Part shown: positions 20,601 to 28,427 of the stretch, one piece after another
How positions within the stretch are numbered: the stretch's first letter is position 1
How the letters are laid out: every line of letters starts with the position of its first letter
Assembly: GCA_022641735.1 (NCBI GenBank)
Contig: JALCDQ010000008.1
Span: 1-64,000, forward strand
Reading direction: 5' to 3'
From: Prevotella sp.
GTDB lineage: Bacteria; Bacteroidota; Bacteroidia; Bacteroidales; Bacteroidaceae
Length of the DNA stretch: 64,000 nucleotides
Program-made: the position numbers and the translations under genes
The notes under the pieces: generated by a model
Database searches by the model: none
What the model was told of the DNA's origin: nothing
Seen by the model: only the letters and a program-made list of their open reading frames with translations

Positions 20601-21839
20601 ACAGAGCAATGATGATTGTTGCGATAACTCCAATTAGTATATTAATCGTACCTTTATGGCATTGAAACTCTGGAACATTGAAAATAGGTACAGTAACAAC
20701 TGGAATATTAATCGTACCTTTATGGCATTGAAACATAGCCTCGGCAGTCTTTCCCAATCCGGGCTCGTATATTAATCGTACCTTTATGGCATTGAAACAG
20801 GAACATTCCGCTATCATCGATTGGGATAACAAATATTAATCGTACCTTTATGGCATTGAAACAATATTCGTACTGAAACGTAATAGAGCAGTGAGATAAT
20901 ATTAATCGTACCTTTATGGCATTGAAACGAGAGAGCATTAGCCAAATAAGCAGAATGATAGTCATATTAATCGTACCTTTATGGCATTGAAACAACGCTA
21001 AAGGAAGACCACCTTTCCATAGATGAACTATATTAATCGTACCTTTATGGCATTGAAACTCGTCAGCCATCCTCACGCACGCTTGCTCTTCAAGATATTA
21101 ATCGTACCTTTATGGCATTGAAACGTTGTCTCTTCATAAACAGAAACTTCAGGAACAGTTATATTAATCGTACCTTTATGGCATTGAAACATTGATGTTA
21201 GCGTTAGCGTCAAAGGCAATGATAAATATTAATCGTACCTTTATGGCATTGAAACATTTCTAAAACGCTCTATTGCAGTTGTCATTTCCAAATATTAATC
21301 GTACCTTTATGGCATTGAAACATGTGAAACGTGCGTATGATACTCCGCTTTGTGTATATTAATCGTACCTTTATGGCATTGAAACCAGAGGAAGGAACAG
21401 AGGCAGAAGAATTATCGGCATATTAATCGTACCTTTATGGCATTGAAACGTTGTATCTGTTGATTATATAATGTCCCACTCGTATATTAATCGTACCTTT
21501 ATGGCATTGAAACAGTGTTAACCCGGTCATTGTATATGATTGTAGCAATATTAATCGTACCTTTATGGCATTGAAACGAACGTTTCTTGAATGGTTGTAG
21601 TTCCCTCCTTGAATATTAATCGTACTTTTATGGCATTGAAACCATATTGAGGAGCGGAAGCGTTGACGAGTCCGCAAATATTAATCGTACCTTTATGGCA
21701 TTGAAACGCAGAATCATAAGCGGTAGCTTCATTAAAACCTAATATATTAATCGTACCTTTATGGCATTGAAACTCCCCAATATTTATCCCAAATAGCATC
21801 ACTATCTTGATATTAATCGTACCTATATGAAATAGAAAT
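8679..21839 (+). CRISPR. CRISPR array, 203 repeats and 202 spacers
   Basis: The 30-bp repeat begins ATATTAATCG and ends GCATTGAAAC; the ATTGAAAC end is the usual 5' handle of type I-B crRNAs. Reading start positions along the array gave 203 units (repeat 1 at 8679, repeat 100 at 15121, repeat 203 at 21810), a mean period of 65.0 bp and spacers of about 33-38 bp. Transcription runs left to right from the leader. Repeats are almost invariant: repeat 152 (18495) has GGC to GTC, repeat 200 (21613) has ACC to ACT, and the terminal repeat 203 (21810-21839) is degenerate in its second half. Short open frames encoding INRTFMALK or FQCHKGTINI repeats are translations of the repeat and not genes. Confidence 0.99.
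10534..10963 (+). repeat. Exactly duplicated spacer bracketing six units
   Basis: The spacers at 10534-10569 and 10928-10963 are identical over 36 bp, starting ATGTGGAAGTAAAG. They are numbers 29 and 35 from the leader. No other spacers in the intervening block are repeated, so this is not a simple tandem duplication of the block. Confidence 0.9.
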
Positions 21840-21998
21840 AATTATATATTGTTGCAGTCTACAAATTATCAATAAAAAAACGAAGAGCAATTTTATAACC
21901 ATTCCCTTTTGCAAATTTAATTAACGAGGTTGAGTGTTTATAATCAGCTAAGTTCAATTGTTATACAGTTAAAGTCTGTAAAGTCTCTCAATAAAAAA

Positions 21999-22025
21999 TA
22001 GCGCCCCTATAAATTAGGGGTGCTA
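21999..22025 (-). terminator. Intrinsic terminator of the tRNA gene
   Basis: TAGCGCCCCTA (21999-22009) and TAGGGGTGCTA (22015-22025) form an 11-bp stem with a 5-nt loop. Read on the minus strand it is followed by TTTTTT, so it ends transcription of the upstream tRNA. The right arm is duplicated in tandem as a 12-bp unit (22014-22025 and 22026-22037). The 159 bp between the array and this hairpin (21840-21998) show no gene. Confidence 0.75.
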
Positions 22026-22071
22026 TTAGGGGTGCTACAATTGTAAATGCTTGATTTTCAATGAAAAATGT

Positions 22072-22144
22072 GGACCAGATAGGGCTTGAACCTATGACCT
22101 CCAGATTATGAGTCTGTTGCTCTAACCAACTGAGCTACAAGTCC
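22072..22144 (-). tRNA. tRNA with CAU anticodon (Met or Ile2)
   Basis: The minus strand folds as a 73-nt tRNA. The acceptor is GGACTTG with CTGGTCC (one U-U mismatch), the D-arm GCTCAGTTGGTTAGAGC, the anticodon loop CTCATAA with anticodon CAU, and the T-arm ATAGG-TTCAAGC-CCTAT. No CCA is encoded. CAU fits elongator Met or the lysidine-modified Ile2; I cannot separate these by eye. A strong promoter lies upstream and a terminator downstream, so it is a stand-alone gene. Confidence 0.92.
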
Positions 22145-22177
22145 TCGTTATTCTGTTAAAGAATAACTTTCAGGGTG

Positions 22178-22209
22178 CAAAGATACAGCCTTTGAGGCAA
22201 TTTACCAAA
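22178..22209 (-). promoter_or_regulatory. Promoter of the tRNA gene
   Basis: On the minus strand, TTTG (22206-22209), a 20-bp spacer and TATCTTTG (22178-22185) match the Bacteroidetes promoter consensus at ideal spacing. Confidence 0.75.
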
Positions 22210-22238
22210 TTTTTTAGGCAAAAAGTAACGAAAAGGCT

Positions 22239-23324
22239 CTATTTTATGGCTTTGTCGAAGACCGTCCAGTGATCTTCCGTCATGCTAAAAGGCGTAAACA
22301 AGCATACTCCTTTGGCGCCTGCTTTCATGGAACCTTTCACTGCCTTGTCTATTTCTGATGGCAAAAGGCCGGAGCCTTCAGGGTCTTTGACGTTTGCTTT
22401 GTTCTTCCAATCTTTGCAGATGAATAAGCCACTGTAAATGGGAGTTTTACGAGAAGCTACGCTTTTCACTTCTTCTTTGGTGATTTTTCCTACCCAAGCT
22501 ACTGGCTCGAGGTAGAAATCATTATAATTCATAGGGAACACAGCATCAAGATTCCATTTATTCCATTCTTGTCGAACCATCCATTTGGCATAACTTTTTG
22601 GGCCTGGGAATACGTCTGCACTAACTTTCTTGCCTTGTTGATGCACGGCATCGATAATGGCATTTACTAAATCGGTGATGGCATCGCAACGGAATTGTGC
22701 CCATGATTCTATCTTTGAAGGGTCAGTAACTTTGCGGATATTGATGCCTGTCTTTTGCTGAAAAGCTTTTACACAATCATCACAATAGCAATAATCAGCG
22801 TTGGCATATTCTCCATTCATGGTAAGACCATATTTCCCCCATAATCCTTTTGCCAATATAACATCAGCATAGCGAATGTAGTCTAGTTGTATATAATCAA
22901 CATCTGGAAGTTTGGCTATTTCCGTGAACTTATCTATCAGATATTTTCTTACATTTGGATTACGAGGGTCGAGTGTCTTATAATATGGTACATAAGCAGG
23001 ATGATCATAAGCAGATTGCCCCAATCGATTGACAGTATACCATGTAGAGTCACATCCGCCTTGAAGCATAGTAGGTATCCAAGCATGGAATTCCAATCCT
23101 TCTTGATGTGCTACATTCGAAGCAATACGGATTTTCTCAATGTCCATACCGCTATTTACACACACTCCTACGACTCCATGTTTCTTCCATTCACGGAAAT
23201 CATTTTGCAATGACTCTGCTGTTGTTTGGGCATTCCATCCTTGCCATACATAAACAGGAACCTTTGCAAATGACAGGCTTGCGATAAAAGAGAAGCTAAG
23301 AAGGGTCAAAAGTTTTCGTTTCAT
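22239..23324 (-). CDS. Secreted TIM-barrel glycoside-hydrolase-like protein
   Basis: A 361-residue protein with a signal peptide (MKRKLLTLLSFSFIASLSFA). The rest looks like a (beta/alpha)8 barrel of the GHL10/COG1649-like group. It has LEFHAWIPTML, TLDPRNPNVRKYLIDKFTEIAKLPDVDYIQLDYIRYAD near 120-155, YCYCDDCVKAFQQKTGI, and KKVSADVFPGPKSYAKWMVRQEWNKWNLDAVFPMNYND. The acidic residues in QLDYIRY and SADVFP are where barrel hydrolases usually carry catalytic or substrate-binding groups, but the substrate is unknown. It is a single gene with its own promoter, divergent from the ATPase operon. Family placement is by motif resemblance only. Confidence 0.7.
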   Translation of the reverse strand: MKRKLLTLLSFSFIASLSFAKVPVYVWQGWNAQTTAESLQNDFREWKKHGVVGVCVNSGMDIEKIRIASNVAHQEGLEFHAWIPTMLQGGCDSTWYTVNRLGQSAYDHPAYVPYYKTLDPRNPNVRKYLIDKFTEIAKLPDVDYIQLDYIRYADVILAKGLWGKYGLTMNGEYANADYCYCDDCVKAFQQKTGINIRKVTDPSKIESWAQFRCDAITDLVNAIIDAVHQQGKKVSADVFPGPKSYAKWMVRQEWNKWNLDAVFPMNYNDFYLEPVAWVGKITKEEVKSVASRKTPIYSGLFICKDWKNKANVKDPEGSGLLPSEIDKAVKGSMKAGAKGVCLFTPFSMTEDHWTVFDKAIK

Positions 23325-23352
23325 ATGTTAGGTGTTTTGATAAAAATTTATG

Positions 23353-23360
23353 CAAAGATA
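23353..23360 (-). promoter_or_regulatory. -7 element for the secreted hydrolase gene
   Basis: Minus-strand TATCTTTG 29 bp upstream of the ATG fits TAnnTTTG. No clear -33 element. Confidence 0.5.
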
Positions 23361-23435
23361 CTTGAAAAAGAGCAGACATCAGTGGACTTTTAAGTTAAAT
23401 AATATTGAATAATAATCTTTTAGAGTGAATTTGAG

Positions 23436-23443
23436 TAACTTTG
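23436..23443 (+). promoter_or_regulatory. -7 element for the Ca2+ ATPase operon
   Basis: TAACTTTG fits TAnnTTTG. It overlaps an in-frame TTG at 23441, which rules that codon out as the start and supports the ATG at 23468. Confidence 0.6.
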
Positions 23444-23467
23444 CGTACAGTAACGAAAAACTTTAGA

Positions 23468-26038
23468 ATGGAAGAAAACAAAAAAATGAATGATGCCAGT
23501 ATGGATGGATTAACTTCCGAACAGGTAATCGAAAGCAGGGAGAAGCATGGGCAGAACCTACTAACCCCACCTCGTCGCACCTCTCTTTGGAAGCTTTATC
23601 TCGAAAAATATAATGACCCCATCATTCGTATTTTATTGGTAGCGGCAGTAATTTCTCTCATTTTAGCTTTTATTGAGAATGAATTCATTGAAACAATCGG
23701 CATCTTTCTTGCTATTTTCATTGCTACAACCGTAGGCTTTTGCTTTGAAATAGATGCCTCTAAGAAGTTCAATGTGCTCACGGCATTAGGCGAAGAGGAA
23801 CACGTGAAAGTGCGTCGTGGTGGCAAGGTGATAGAGATACCGCGAAAGGATATAGTAGTAGGGGATATCGTCATGATAGAAACGGGTGATGAAATACCTG
23901 CTGACGGGCAGTTGCTCAGTGCTTCCGATCTTCAGATTGATGAGTCCTCATTGACGGGAGAGCCTCTTTGTGAAAAGTTCGTTGATGTTTCCAAAGGAAG
24001 TCCTGAAGATACTTATCCGGTCAATAGATTATATCGTTCCACCATGGTGATGAACGGTTATGGCGTGATGGAAGTTGTTGCAGTGGGAGATGCTACAGAG
24101 ATAGGAAAAGTGGCAAGGTCTTCCACGGAGGTTACTTCCACCAAAACACCTTTAAATATACAGCTTACCAAGCTTGCCAAACTCATCTCAAAGGTAGGCT
24201 CAGGTATAGCTATAGCTACTTTTGCCATTTTCTTAGTACACGACATCCTCACCAATACGGCAGTATGGGGAGGCTCAGATTACTTCAAAATGGCAGAAGT
24301 GGTGCTCCGATACTTTATGATGGCCGTCACGCTGATTGTCATGGCAGTACCTGAAGGCTTGCCAATGGCGGTGACGTTGTCGTTGGCTTTGAATATGCGC
24401 AGAATGCTCAAGTCGAACAATCTGGTGAGAAAGCTCCATGCTTGTGAGACCATGGGCGCTGTGACGATTATCTGCACGGATAAGACAGGTACGCTTACAC
24501 AAAATAAGATGCAGGTTAAGGAATTTATGAAAGCTGATTCTTTCTCCTTGAGTTCTGTATATCAGGCAGTTTCCATTAATTCTACAGCTTATTTAGATGA
24601 GGATAAAGGCATCGGTAATCCTACGGAAGTTGCGTTGCTGAAATGGGTTGAGAGCCAAGGACAGGATTATCTGAAGTTGCGCGAAAGCATGCCTGTCAGC
24701 AAGCAACAACCTTTCTCAACAGAGACAAAATATAGGGCCGCAGTGGCTGATAACAGATGGTTATTTGTCAAAGGAGCTCCTGAAGTGGTGCTCAATATGT
24801 GTACGTTAGCGACAGAAGAGCGTCAAAGGACTGAGGAAACACTATGCCGTTATCAGAAAGCCGGCATGCGTACGTTGGCTTTAGCAATGGCTGAAAGCAG
24901 CGATTTGAAGACTGAAGGCCTGAAGTTTCAAGCCATTTTCGGAATTGAAGACCCAGTGCGTGAGGATGTGCCAAAAGCTGTGAAGTGCTGTCAAGATGCA
25001 GGTATTGAGGTCAAGATAGTGACGGGTGATAATTCTGCCACTGCTGCTGAGATAGGCAGACAGATTGGCATAGTGCCTGACAATATTTCAGAAGAATCTT
25101 GTATTACCGGCTTGGAGTGGGCAGCCTTAAGCGATGATGAGGCTTATAAGCGGGCTTCCGAGATTAGAGTGATGTCGAGAGCGCGTCCTTCTGATAAGCA
25201 ACGATTAGTAAGTATGTTACAGAAAAAGGGTGAAATAGTGGCTGTTACGGGCGATGGCACGAATGACGCGCCAGCCTTGCATTATGCTCATGTGGGCCTC
25301 TCTTTAGGTTCTGGCACGAGTGTTGCTAAGGAAGCATCAGATATGACATTACTCGATGACTCTTTCAGTTCCATTGTGAACGCAGTGATGTGGGGCCGCT
25401 CGCTCTATAAGAACATCCAGCGCTTCCTCTTCTTCCAATTGGTGGTGAACGTCACTGCCTTACTTTTGGTGCTTGGAGGCTCTGTAATAGGAACGGAAAT
25501 GCCTCTTACTGTAACGCAGATTTTATGGGTGAACCTCATCATGGATACCTTTGCTGCTATGGCTTTGGCATCATTGCCACCTTCAAGGGAAGTGATGAAG
25601 GAGAAGCCTCGTAAGGAGACGGACTTCATCATCTCAAAAAGCATAGGGCATGAAATTCTTTTCTATGGCATTGGCTTCTTCTTGCTGATGTTCGTTTTCT
25701 TGTATTATTGTGAGCATCAGGGCAGAATCGGAGGGGTAGACATTCATGAGTTGACCCTCTTCTTCACCACTTTTGTGATGCTTCAATTCTGGAATCTCTT
25801 CAATGCCAAGACCTTAGGGTCTCATCATTCGGCATTCAGATATTTCTATAGAGACAGGGGCATGATTCTGGTCTTGATTATGATATTCATAGGGCAGTGG
25901 CTCATCGTCACCTTTGGAGGCAAGATGTTCCGTACCGTTCCTTTGAGTTTCACAGAATGGGTAGGAATCACAGCGATTACTTCTCTGGTCCTTTGGGTAG
26001 GAGAAATCGTACGATGGATAAAAAGATGCAGGGAATAA
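23468..26038 (+). CDS. P2B-type calcium-transporting ATPase
   Basis: An 856-residue cation pump. Visible motifs are the actuator loop ESSLTGEPL, the ion-site helix MAVPEGLPMAVTLSLALNMRRM, the phosphorylation site ICTDKTGTLTQNK (Asp near 337), KGAPEVVL, the hinge TGDNSATAAEIG and VTGDGTNDAPAL (near 595). About ten membrane helices are expected. Length and the PEGLP motif match PMCA-like Ca2+-translocating ATPases. The pump uses ATP to export Ca2+ across the inner membrane. The start was set at 23468 because an upstream in-frame TTG lies in the promoter. Its 3' end overlaps the HAD gene, making it the first gene of a five-gene operon. Confidence 0.93.
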   Translation: MEENKKMNDASMDGLTSEQVIESREKHGQNLLTPPRRTSLWKLYLEKYNDPIIRILLVAAVISLILAFIENEFIETIGIFLAIFIATTVGFCFEIDASKKFNVLTALGEEEHVKVRRGGKVIEIPRKDIVVGDIVMIETGDEIPADGQLLSASDLQIDESSLTGEPLCEKFVDVSKGSPEDTYPVNRLYRSTMVMNGYGVMEVVAVGDATEIGKVARSSTEVTSTKTPLNIQLTKLAKLISKVGSGIAIATFAIFLVHDILTNTAVWGGSDYFKMAEVVLRYFMMAVTLIVMAVPEGLPMAVTLSLALNMRRMLKSNNLVRKLHACETMGAVTIICTDKTGTLTQNKMQVKEFMKADSFSLSSVYQAVSINSTAYLDEDKGIGNPTEVALLKWVESQGQDYLKLRESMPVSKQQPFSTETKYRAAVADNRWLFVKGAPEVVLNMCTLATEERQRTEETLCRYQKAGMRTLALAMAESSDLKTEGLKFQAIFGIEDPVREDVPKAVKCCQDAGIEVKIVTGDNSATAAEIGRQIGIVPDNISEESCITGLEWAALSDDEAYKRASEIRVMSRARPSDKQRLVSMLQKKGEIVAVTGDGTNDAPALHYAHVGLSLGSGTSVAKEASDMTLLDDSFSSIVNAVMWGRSLYKNIQRFLFFQLVVNVTALLLVLGGSVIGTEMPLTVTQILWVNLIMDTFAAMALASLPPSREVMKEKPRKETDFIISKSIGHEILFYGIGFFLLMFVFLYYCEHQGRIGGVDIHELTLFFTTFVMLQFWNLFNAKTLGSHHSAFRYFYRDRGMILVLIMIFIGQWLIVTFGGKMFRTVPLSFTEWVGITAITSLVLWVGEIVRWIKRCRE

Positions 26039-26634
26039 AAAATATCATATTTGACCTTGGCGGCGTGCTCATCGGGCTTGACGGTCAGCGATGCATTGAT
26101 GCCTTCGAGGCAATAGGCGCTCATGAAATCAGCAATTATGTACGACTTCATCGCACGGAGGACCTTTTCATGGAGGCTGAAATCGGCAAAATCAATCAGC
26201 AGGAATTCTGTTGTGAAGTGCGGAAACTTACCCATTGCAAAGCCACTGATAGTGCCATCGTTGCAGCATGGTGCTGTTTACTCGATAAAATGCCGTTGTT
26301 TAAGCTCCAAAAGATGATTACTTTGCGGGCAAACTATCGTCTTTTACTTTTGAGTAACACCAATGATATGCATTGGAATTATTTTGAAACGCAGAACTTC
26401 CCTTATGAGGGCAATAGCGTGAAGGATATCTTCGAGAAAGTATATCTTTCTTATGAGATGCATCTCGCCAAGCCTTCTGAAGAGATCTTTGAGGCTGTAA
26501 TCGAGGACGCCAATGTGAAAGCGGAGGAAACGCTGTTTATCGATGACTCCTCGGAGAATTGCAAATCAGCGGAAAACTTAGGTTTGCATACGTTCTTGAA
26601 TACGGGATTAAACGACTGGGTGGATAAGCTATGA
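26026..26634 (+). CDS. HAD-family phosphatase
   Basis: A 202-residue haloacid dehalogenase-like hydrolase, MQGIKNIIFDLGGVLIGLD. Motif I is FDLGGVL with the nucleophilic Asp; motif II is LLLSNTN; the conserved Lys is in LAKPSEEIF; motif IV is FIDDSSENCKSAENLGLHTF. These fit the subfamily IA YihX/epoxide-hydrolase-like phosphatases acting on small phosphorylated metabolites. The substrate is not evident. The start overlaps the ATPase end; an alternative ATG at 26014 would add MDKK. The stop overlaps ribF by four bases, so coupling is likely; a flavin-pathway phosphatase role is conceivable but unproven. Confidence 0.85.
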   Translation: MQGIKNIIFDLGGVLIGLDGQRCIDAFEAIGAHEISNYVRLHRTEDLFMEAEIGKINQQEFCCEVRKLTHCKATDSAIVAAWCCLLDKMPLFKLQKMITLRANYRLLLLSNTNDMHWNYFETQNFPYEGNSVKDIFEKVYLSYEMHLAKPSEEIFEAVIEDANVKAEETLFIDDSSENCKSAENLGLHTFLNTGLNDWVDKL

Positions 26635-27581
26635 AGACGATAAGAATACAGGATGGAATGGAGTTTCCTGCTCCTTGCGTGGCTACGATAGGCTTCTTTG
26701 ATGGCGTACATTTGGGTCATCAGTATCTTATTGAGCACGTTGTGGCTGAAGCTAAGACTTCAGGCATGGAGTCGACTGTCATCACCTTCGATGAGCACCC
26801 TCGTAAAGTGCTGCAAAGCGACTATATCCCCCAAATGCTGTGCACGTTTGACAGCAAATTGCTCTTGCTCTCAAAGACCGAAATAGACAATTGTGCCGTG
26901 TTGCATTTTGATAAGGATATGCAGAATCTGAGTGCCCGTGAATTCATGCAAAAGATACTTCGCGACCGTCTGAATGTGAAGAAATTGGTCATCGGATATG
27001 ATAATCGTTTCGGGCATAACCGCTCTGAGGATTTTGAGGATTATGTAAGATATGGCAAGGAATTGGGTATTGAGGTGATTCATAATCAGGCCTTTACGCT
27101 CAATGGGTGCAAGGTGAGCTCTTCAGTTGTACGCAGATATATAGAAGGTGGCGAGATAGAACTGGCCAATCAATGTTTGGGCTATCCCTATACGATTGCG
27201 GGAAAGGTGGTGGAAGGTTATCAGGAAGGCCGAAAATTGGGCTATCCTACCGCTAATCTCGATACTTCTTGCCTTGAGCAATTGGTTCCTTCGCCAGGTG
27301 TTTATGCGGTGAAAGTGAGCATGGAGCAAGATGGAGAAGGGCATGAGGCTATGATGAATATTGGCACTCGTCCTACTTTCGGAGGCACTGAGCAATCTTT
27401 GGAGGTGCATATCTTCAATTTTGATGAGAATATTTATGGAAAAAAGATATTCGTTTCTTTCTTGCATCGTATCCGTGAGGAGCATAAATTCGAGACAGTC
27501 GATGACCTTAAGGAGCAGTTACGGCAAGATGAGCGGTTAGTGGAACAACAATTTGATAAGGAGAAAAAGAACTATGAATAA
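26631..27581 (+). CDS. ribF: Bifunctional riboflavin kinase / FAD synthetase RibF
   Basis: A 316-residue two-domain enzyme that makes FMN and then FAD. The N-terminal adenylyltransferase domain has ATIGFFDGVHLGHQYLIEHV (residues 19-38) and later GYDNRFGHNRSEDF. The C-terminal riboflavin kinase domain begins near 185 with GKVVEGYQEGRKLGYPTANLD and continues PSPGVYAVKV and MNIGTRPTFGG, with the catalytic Glu in SLEVHIFNFDENIYG. Length is normal. It overlaps both neighbours (ATGA with the HAD gene, 8 bp with the CPBP gene), so the group is a true operon. Confidence 0.96.
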   Translation: MKTIRIQDGMEFPAPCVATIGFFDGVHLGHQYLIEHVVAEAKTSGMESTVITFDEHPRKVLQSDYIPQMLCTFDSKLLLLSKTEIDNCAVLHFDKDMQNLSAREFMQKILRDRLNVKKLVIGYDNRFGHNRSEDFEDYVRYGKELGIEVIHNQAFTLNGCKVSSSVVRRYIEGGEIELANQCLGYPYTIAGKVVEGYQEGRKLGYPTANLDTSCLEQLVPSPGVYAVKVSMEQDGEGHEAMMNIGTRPTFGGTEQSLEVHIFNFDENIYGKKIFVSFLHRIREEHKFETVDDLKEQLRQDERLVEQQFDKEKKNYE

Positions 27582-28422
27582 GACAGAAACAGGTTGGATG
27601 GATATCGTTCTCTATTTGGTAGTATTCCTGCTGATAGGGTTTTTGGCAAAGCCTTTGGTGCAATTGGGATATGGCTTAATAGCTGGAATCCCTCTCCATA
27701 ACGTTTTCAATGCGGCTTTGATGAGTGAAGAGCAGACGCGTTGGATAATGATTGCTTCGATGGTACTGAGCAGTATCCTCACGATAGTCATCTTCTTATG
27801 GCGCAAATGGTCACCATTCTCCCGTAGTTATCTACAGAGCAATCCATGGGCAGTCATCGTTTGGACTATTCTCTTGGCTTGTGGCTCTATTCTTCCATCA
27901 GAATGGATGAGCGAAGAATTGGAGATGCACTTCACTATTTTTAGCGTTCCAGCCTATTTAGAACAGATGGAAGTCATGCTGATGAAGTCTCCTTTGGGGT
28001 ATTTGGCAGTAGGAATCTTTGTGCCGATAGCCGAGGAAATGGTGTTTCGTGGTGCTATTTTGCGGTGCTTGTTGAAGTTTTTCGACCAGCGCAAGCATTG
28101 GTGGCCGATAGTCATCAGCGCCTTGTTGTTTGCTCTTGTGCATGGAAATCTGTTGCAGGGAACGCATGCCTTTCTGGTGGGATTATTGATTGGATGGATG
28201 TATTATCGTACGGATAGCATCGTGCCGGGCATCGTTTTCCACTGGATAAACAATTCGGTGGCATTCCTGATGATTCATCTCATGCCACAGATGAATGATG
28301 GCAAGCTCATCGACCTCTTCCATGGGGATAGCAAAATGATGTGGATGGGACTCGGATTTTCCCTCTGCATCTTCCTTCCCTCTCTTTTCCAATTGATGAT
28401 AAGGCTAAAGAAATCTAATTAA
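27574..28422 (+). CDS. CPBP-family intramembrane metalloprotease
   Basis: A 282-residue membrane protein with about seven to eight hydrophobic segments. The CPBP/Abi signature is complete: EEMVFRGAILR (EExxxR), FALVHGN (FxxxH) and HWINNS (HxxxN/B). The family is named after CAAX prenyl proteases; in bacteria many act in bacteriocin immunity or membrane protein processing, so the substrate is unknown. The start at 27574 overlaps the ribF stop. A frame opening further upstream (27553) lies inside ribF and is less likely. Confidence 0.88.
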   Translation: MNKTETGWMDIVLYLVVFLLIGFLAKPLVQLGYGLIAGIPLHNVFNAALMSEEQTRWIMIASMVLSSILTIVIFLWRKWSPFSRSYLQSNPWAVIVWTILLACGSILPSEWMSEELEMHFTIFSVPAYLEQMEVMLMKSPLGYLAVGIFVPIAEEMVFRGAILRCLLKFFDQRKHWWPIVISALLFALVHGNLLQGTHAFLVGLLIGWMYYRTDSIVPGIVFHWINNSVAFLMIHLMPQMNDGKLIDLFHGDSKMMWMGLGFSLCIFLPSLFQLMIRLKKSN

Positions 28423-28427
28423 ATGAT

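Noticed and set aside
9735..21802. Many short open frames encoding repeated INRTFMALK or FQCHKGTINI peptides
   Set aside because: They are translations of the CRISPR repeat in various frames, with random spacer sequence between.
22072..22144. tRNA as an integration site for a mobile island carrying the CRISPR locus
   Set aside because: No partial tRNA copy, integrase gene or direct repeat was seen on the other side within the window.
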